Shown in pieces: positions 60,026 through 64,000 of a stretch of DNA of 64,000 nt. This DNA comes from Vibrio fluminensis (lineage in GTDB: Bacteria; Pseudomonadota; Gammaproteobacteria; Enterobacterales; Vibrionaceae), in NCBI RefSeq assembly GCF_015278125.1, contig NZ_JADILO010000036.1, positions 1 to 64,000 of the forward strand. Direction: 5' to 3'. The position numbers and the translations under genes are program-made. Position 1 is the first letter of the stretch. Every line of letters begins with the position of its first letter. The notes beneath the pieces are model-generated. The model was not told the DNA's origin, made no database searches, and saw only the letters and a program-made list of their open reading frames with translations.

Positions 60026-60231
60026 CTGCTCCCCATCATACTCCTTTTTGGTTTGACGACAGCTATTTTAATGCTTTTCCTTCTCGTACTGCTCTTGAGG
60101 TAATCCTTATATGTAATTAATACGTAGCTATAATTATACAAACAATAGAAAAACAGCATCAGTGGTGACCGATGGTACGCCAGTAGTCTCAAGTGGCTTC
60201 TTCTATGGAGTGCCTTACTTCTGGAGGTTGT

Positions 60232-61599
60232 ATGAAAAAATTTTGCACATTCTTCCTAACCTTCTTGCTGTCGAGCACAGTGTTCGCACAAACCGTTTGG
60301 ATTGTTCCGGTTAAGGGGGCAATAGGCCCCGCGACAAGTGACTACATCAGTCGAGAAATCGAACTGGCTCAAACCTCCGGTATTAGTCTAGTTATTTTAA
60401 AAATGGATACTCCTGGCGGTTTGGACAGCGCGATGCGAGATATTATTCGCGCCATCACAACCTCCAGTGTTCCGGTTGCAACTTGGGTTGGTCCTTCCGG
60501 CGCTCGGGCAGCAAGCGCTGGGACTTACATTCTACTGGCTAGTCATATCGCATCAATGGCAAAAGCAACCAATTTAGGCGCATCAACACCTGTTCAGATC
60601 GGCGGCGCAAGTCCCGCTAAACCAAGTGATGACGCTTCCAACGATGATACGTCAGACTCCGCTTCTCCAGTTGAAAACCAAGACAAGGTACCAGCCAAAA
60701 CTGCAATGGAGAAAAAAGTCATTAATGATGCCAAAGCCTACATCAAAGGATTAGCAAAGCTACATGGCCGTAACGCAGAATGGGCAGAAAAGTCAGTAAG
60801 TGAAGCGGCAAGTTTAGATGCCGAAGAAGCACTAGCGCTTAACGTAATTGATTACATTGCCGCCTCAGCCAAAGAACTGGTTAACCTTGCCAATGGTCGC
60901 ACTGTCACGGTTAATAGCTTAGAACTTACTCTAAATTTTGATAATCCCAGCTTCGAGCTTCGCCAACCCGACTGGCGCGCTGAGCTGCTGGCTGTCATCA
61001 CCAACCCAAACGTTGCTTATATCCTAATGCTGATTGGTATTTATGGGCTTTTGCTAGAATTCTATAACCCAGGAATTGGTTTGCCCGGCGTGTTGGGCGG
61101 GATCTGTTTGCTACTGGCAATGTACGCACTGCAAATGATGCCGGTGAACTATGCAGGGCTTGGATTGTTGCTGCTTGGGATAGCGTTAATGGTTGCGGAA
61201 GGGTTCAGCCCAAGCTTTGGCATTCTCGGGGTTGGTGGCATCGTGGCATTTGTTTTAGGCTCGATCTTTCTTATAGATAGTGACATACCTGGCTTTCAAA
61301 TTGCCCTACCACTGATTTTTGGCGTCGCTGCCGTTTCTGCGGTTATCATTCTCTTAACTATCGCCTTGCTACTGAGAATACGCAAAAAAGGCGTCACAAC
61401 GGGCGTTGAAACCATGACTGGTCAACTCGCCATCGTGACCGATTCATTCATCGAAGGAAGAGGTCGCGTACAGCTTAACGGCGCACTTTGGAGTGCGCTC
61501 TACGAGGGACAAGAACCCTTACAAACGGGCGATAAGGTCGAAGTCACCCAAATTGAAGGTTTAACCTTAACCGTGAAAAAACAACACGCTAAAAATTAG
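60232..61599 (+). CDS. nfeD: NfeD-family membrane serine protease (ClpP-class)
   Basis: A 455-aa membrane protein: signal peptide (to about residue 20), a ClpP-class protease domain with GPSGARAASAGTYILLASHI carrying the likely catalytic Ser and a Lys near LHGRNAEWAEKSV, then four to five C-terminal membrane helices (about 270-385) and an OB-like soluble NfeD domain (about 395-455). A low-complexity acidic insert (SDDASNDDTSDSASPVE) lies within the protease domain. NfeD proteins pair with SPFH proteins in membrane quality control. The frame begins earlier, but ATG 60232 has a GGAGG site. Confidence 0.92.
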   Translation: MKKFCTFFLTFLLSSTVFAQTVWIVPVKGAIGPATSDYISREIELAQTSGISLVILKMDTPGGLDSAMRDIIRAITTSSVPVATWVGPSGARAASAGTYILLASHIASMAKATNLGASTPVQIGGASPAKPSDDASNDDTSDSASPVENQDKVPAKTAMEKKVINDAKAYIKGLAKLHGRNAEWAEKSVSEAASLDAEEALALNVIDYIAASAKELVNLANGRTVTVNSLELTLNFDNPSFELRQPDWRAELLAVITNPNVAYILMLIGIYGLLLEFYNPGIGLPGVLGGICLLLAMYALQMMPVNYAGLGLLLLGIALMVAEGFSPSFGILGVGGIVAFVLGSIFLIDSDIPGFQIALPLIFGVAAVSAVIILLTIALLLRIRKKGVTTGVETMTGQLAIVTDSFIEGRGRVQLNGALWSALYEGQEPLQTGDKVEVTQIEGLTLTVKKQHAKN

Positions 61600-61608
61600 G
61601 AGGCGCTT

Positions 61609-62391
61609 ATGATGCTCTATACTACAGCGGTTGTACTTGTACTGTTATTGGCACTCGCGACACAAGTGTTCAAAGTTTTACGTGAGTATGAACGTGGCGT
61701 CGTTTTCTTTCTAGGACGATTCCAAGAAGTCAAAGGGCCGGGGCTTATTATCTTGATCCCCTTTATACAACAAATGGTTCGTGTCGATCTTCGTACCGTG
61801 GTACTTGATGTGCCAACTCAAGACTTGATTACCCGAGACAATGTCTCAGTCAGAGTCAACGCGGTGGTCTACTTCCGCGTCGTCGACCCACAAATGGCAA
61901 TCAACAACATTGAAAACTATAGCGATGCCACCAGCCAATTGGCGCAAACGACTTTACGCTCGGTATTGGGACAACACGAACTCGACGAACTGCTTTCTGA
62001 GCGAGAGCGACTCAACAAAGATTTGCAAGCGATCTTAGATCAACAAACCGATGATTGGGGCATCAAGATTGCCACCGTTGAAGTTAAGCATGTTGATCTT
62101 AACGATAGCATGGTTAGAGCTCTAGCAAGACAAGCAGAAGCCGAGCGAAATCGCCGCGCGAAAGTGATTCATGCAACGGGTGAATTGGAAGCATCGAGTA
62201 AACTGAAAGAAGCGGCCGAAATGCTTAACGAAGCGCCAAATGCGCTCCAACTTCGTTATATGCAAACACTCACCGAAATCGCTAACGAAAAGACCTCAAC
62301 GATTGTTTTTCCAATGCCGATGAACTTAGTTGAGACCTTATCAACACTTGCAAAGACAGCTGAGAACGTTAAATCAAACCATGATAAATAG
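61609..62391 (+). CDS. SPFH/band-7 protein (slipin, NfeD partner)
   Basis: A 260-aa protein with an N-terminal hydrophobic anchor (about 2-20) and a complete SPFH domain: REYERGVVFFLGRFQEVKGPGLIILIPFIQ, VLDVPTQDLITRDNVSVRVNAVVYFRV and a C-terminal coiled-coil region with LARQAEAERNRRAKVIHATGE. It forms the usual operon with nfeD, with an AGGAGG site ten bases after its stop. A slipin-protease partnership is the likely role. Confidence 0.94.
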   Translation: MMLYTTAVVLVLLLALATQVFKVLREYERGVVFFLGRFQEVKGPGLIILIPFIQQMVRVDLRTVVLDVPTQDLITRDNVSVRVNAVVYFRVVDPQMAINNIENYSDATSQLAQTTLRSVLGQHELDELLSERERLNKDLQAILDQQTDDWGIKIATVEVKHVDLNDSMVRALARQAEAERNRRAKVIHATGELEASSKLKEAAEMLNEAPNALQLRYMQTLTEIANEKTSTIVFPMPMNLVETLSTLAKTAENVKSNHDK

Positions 62392-62393
62392 AG

Positions 62394-62422
62394 CAAAGGT
62401 CTAAGCATGGCTTAGACCTTTG
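62394..62422. terminator. 13-bp stem-loop after the slipin gene
   Basis: CAAAGGTCTAAGC (62394-62406) and GCTTAGACCTTTG (62410-62422) around a 3-base loop. There is no T tract, so termination efficiency is uncertain. Three bases after the slipin stop. Confidence 0.6.
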
Positions 62423-62469
62423 AGAATAGAGTCGTGAGAATTTAGAGTCGAGTTCTGAGAAGCGAGAGC

Positions 62470-63465
62470 TTAGTGGATCAAGCGTACAACCAAAGAACCC
62501 GGAGCGCGAATTGACTCAATATTGTGGCTCAGTACCGTGCCTACACTTGGTGCATAATAACGCTTCAATTCATCACCAAAATTATCGTATTGGATCGCAA
62601 CCAATTGGTCTTGCTCTACTTTATCCATCATCGCAACTTGTGGGATAACAAAACCACCAATTTCCGCACGAATGCTCGTGATATCCTGTCCCTCTAGGCA
62701 CGGAACAACCGCTTCCACTTCACCTTGAAGCAACTCATGACGTTTAAGCACGTTAAAGATACCATTCACGGTACGCTCAATCAGATCCAATTCAGTGTAA
62801 CGACCCATACCCACTTCAATCGTAATGCTTGGAATGCCACTGGTGTTCCATACTGTCTCAAGTACACCTGCGTCGCCTGGATCATTTAAGATAGCGTCTG
62901 GATTAATCAAACGCGCCATCTCAATTGCCTGCTCTAAACGGAAATCCGCAAACACATACAATGGGTATACTGTTCCACTGGTTTGGGTATGCAGATCAAT
63001 CGCCAAGTCCGCATTCGATTTTAGCAAGTTGTGCCACAATGCATGGATAAAACGATTTGCCTCATTTCCGTTTGCATCACCCGGGAAGAAACGGTTTAAG
63101 TTACAAGGAGACGCATCTGGATCTGCCGAGAAGAAATCACGACTATGGTTTAGCATTCCCGTCAGGTTGATCATCGGCACAATCGTCACCGTACCTGCAA
63201 GTTCTTTACCAACCAATTCACGCGCCGTCTTTTGCGCGGCTAATACGCCATTGTATTCATCACCATGAACACCCGCAGTGATCATGATTTTTTTGCCCGG
63301 CTTTTCGCCCTTGAATACCATTACTGGCAAATGTTGCCATTGAGAAAGTGCATCCGTGGCAATACGGAACATGAACTTATGCTCACCTGCAGCCAAATCG
63401 GCCACATCTAAAGAATGAATAACACGGTGACCTTGAATCACATCGTCTAAGTATTGTGTCGCCAT
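62470..63465 (-). CDS. Succinylglutamate desuccinylase/aspartoacylase (AstE/AspA) family deacylase
   Basis: A 331-aa zinc hydrolase. Zinc ligands are visible in ITAGVHGDEYNG (HxxE, about 66-77) and in LAIDLHTQTSG (His). The substrate-site segment FPGDANGNEANRF and the C-terminal Glu-containing SITIEVGMGR follow. Family members remove acyl groups from amino acids; this one cannot be assigned to AstE itself. It is downstream of a YfcC-like transporter on the same strand with a terminator between them. Confidence 0.88.
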   Translation of the reverse strand: MATQYLDDVIQGHRVIHSLDVADLAAGEHKFMFRIATDALSQWQHLPVMVFKGEKPGKKIMITAGVHGDEYNGVLAAQKTARELVGKELAGTVTIVPMINLTGMLNHSRDFFSADPDASPCNLNRFFPGDANGNEANRFIHALWHNLLKSNADLAIDLHTQTSGTVYPLYVFADFRLEQAIEMARLINPDAILNDPGDAGVLETVWNTSGIPSITIEVGMGRYTELDLIERTVNGIFNVLKRHELLQGEVEAVVPCLEGQDITSIRAEIGGFVIPQVAMMDKVEQDQLVAIQYDNFGDELKRYYAPSVGTVLSHNIESIRAPGSLVVRLIH

Positions 63466-63513
63466 TAAAATGGTCTCTCCAAAATCTTTGTTTGCCTATA
63501 AACTTAGGCAGAC

Positions 63514-63545
63514 AATAAAAAATGGCGAGATAAATATCTCGCCAT
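63514..63545 (-). terminator. Rho-independent terminator of the YfcC-like gene
   Basis: ATGGCGAGATA (63522-63532) pairs with TATCTCGCCAT (63535-63545). Read on the minus strand the stem is followed by a run of T, so it ends the transporter transcript. Confidence 0.88.
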
Positions 63546-63571
63546 CGAATCATCAAACTCGCTTGGGTTTA

Positions 63572-64000
63572 TTATGAGAAGCCCATTAGCTGAGCAACTA
63601 CTACCACTACGCTCGAAATTGCGAACAATAGTAGCATAAAGCGCCAGCAGAATTTCGCCCAGTCACCCCAATCGATACGACATACACCAAGTGTTGCCAT
63701 TAGAGGCGCTGAAGTTGGTACGATTACGTTAGTGAAACCGTCACCTAGTTGGAATGCCAATACCGCTACTTGACGAGTCACGCCTGCGATATCAGACAAC
63801 GGCGATAGTAGTGGCATTGTTAGTGCTGCTTGACCAGAACCTGAGGTTACAAAGAAGTTGAACACTGACTGGAACACGTACATTAGCCATGCCGATGCCA
63901 CTGCTGGCAGACCGCTTAACATACTACCTGCACCGTTTAGGATTGAGTTCAGTACACTTGGCTCTTCTGAAGAACCGCCACCTAGCAGCAGTAGTACACC
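63572..64000 (-). CDS. YfcC-family (DcuC-like) membrane transporter, C-terminal part
   Basis: The last 142 codons of a polytopic protein truncated by the window end. The visible segments SGSGQAALTMPLLSPLSDIAG, VAVLAFQLGDGFTNVIVPTSAPLMATLG and a final hydrophobic helix match the YfcC/AbgT-DcuC-like family, whose members transport amino acids or dicarboxylates. The following deacylase may handle a related acylated amino acid, an inference from proximity. Confidence 0.85.
   Translation of the reverse strand, partial: GVLLLLGGGSSEEPSVLNSILNGAGSMLSGLPAVASAWLMYVFQSVFNFFVTSGSGQAALTMPLLSPLSDIAGVTRQVAVLAFQLGDGFTNVIVPTSAPLMATLGVCRIDWGDWAKFCWRFMLLLFAISSVVVVVAQLMGFS

Noticed and set aside
60007..60192. 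A 61-codon minus-strand frame overlapping the small membrane-protein gene
   Set aside because: It is unsupported by a ribosome site at its start and runs across the candidate promoter region; only its last ten codons after ATGATG have a good site.

Overview
The window looks like a chromosomal stretch of a Vibrio-type gammaproteobacterium. The zwf-pgl-gnd order, a YaiL/DUF2058 protein, an NqrB resembling the V. cholerae protein, a chromosomal Qnr pentapeptide protein, a full tad locus and a retention-module RTX giant adhesin all point that way. The species is not fixed by the sequence.

Layout. 1-210: the 3' end of an IS3-family element, then a heptamer microsatellite. 0.3-3.2 kb: fused periplasmic MsrA-MsrB, a Qnr protein, an OGFr-domain protein and a cytochrome b562. 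3.2-3.9 kb: a palindrome-ended intergenic repeat and a zwf leader with dyads. 3.9-7.7 kb: the oxidative pentose-phosphate operon zwf-pgl-gnd. 7.8-11.8 kb: a 47-codon gene, a small membrane protein, a GGDEF protein, YaiL-like and an RhlE-like helicase. 11.9-24.0 kb (minus strand): flp, cpaA/tadV, rcpC, rcpA, rcpB, tadZ, tadA, tadB, tadC, tadD, tadE, tadF, tadG and an OmpA-like gene, a complete Flp-pilus assembly locus. 24.5-39.3 kb (minus strand): one 4924-residue RTX adhesin built from about 130-residue repeats nested in a 1296-residue super-repeat. 39.7-45.3 kb: katG and a secreted M66-like metalloprotease.

45.7-64 kb holds metabolic and accessory genes: a LysR regulator divergent from a flavodoxin-fold quinone reductase, an unpaired ParS/MbcA-like protein, PotD divergent from PuuB, a short-chain dehydrogenase, an isolated NqrB overlapped by a DUF2256 gene and divergent from a CioAB-type bd oxidase with a 34-residue DUF2474 subunit, an EamA exporter divergent from a MocR regulator, a LysE-like remnant, a GNAT-GFA-GNAT cluster, a second long copy of the intergenic repeat, an NfeD-slipin pair, an AstE/AspA-like deacylase and the end of a YfcC-like transporter.

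Themes. Surface attachment dominates: Tad pili and the giant adhesin are neighbours on the same strand, with a diguanylate cyclase nearby. A second theme is redox defence: MsrAB, G6PDH NADPH supply, KatG with an OxyR-like site, a quinone reductase and a bd-type oxidase. The most unusual items are the adhesin's super-repeat architecture and variant LapG-site sequence, the orphan NqrB next to an alternative oxidase, the metalloprotease's C-terminal repeats, the unpaired ParS-like protein and the intergenic element seen in three sizes.
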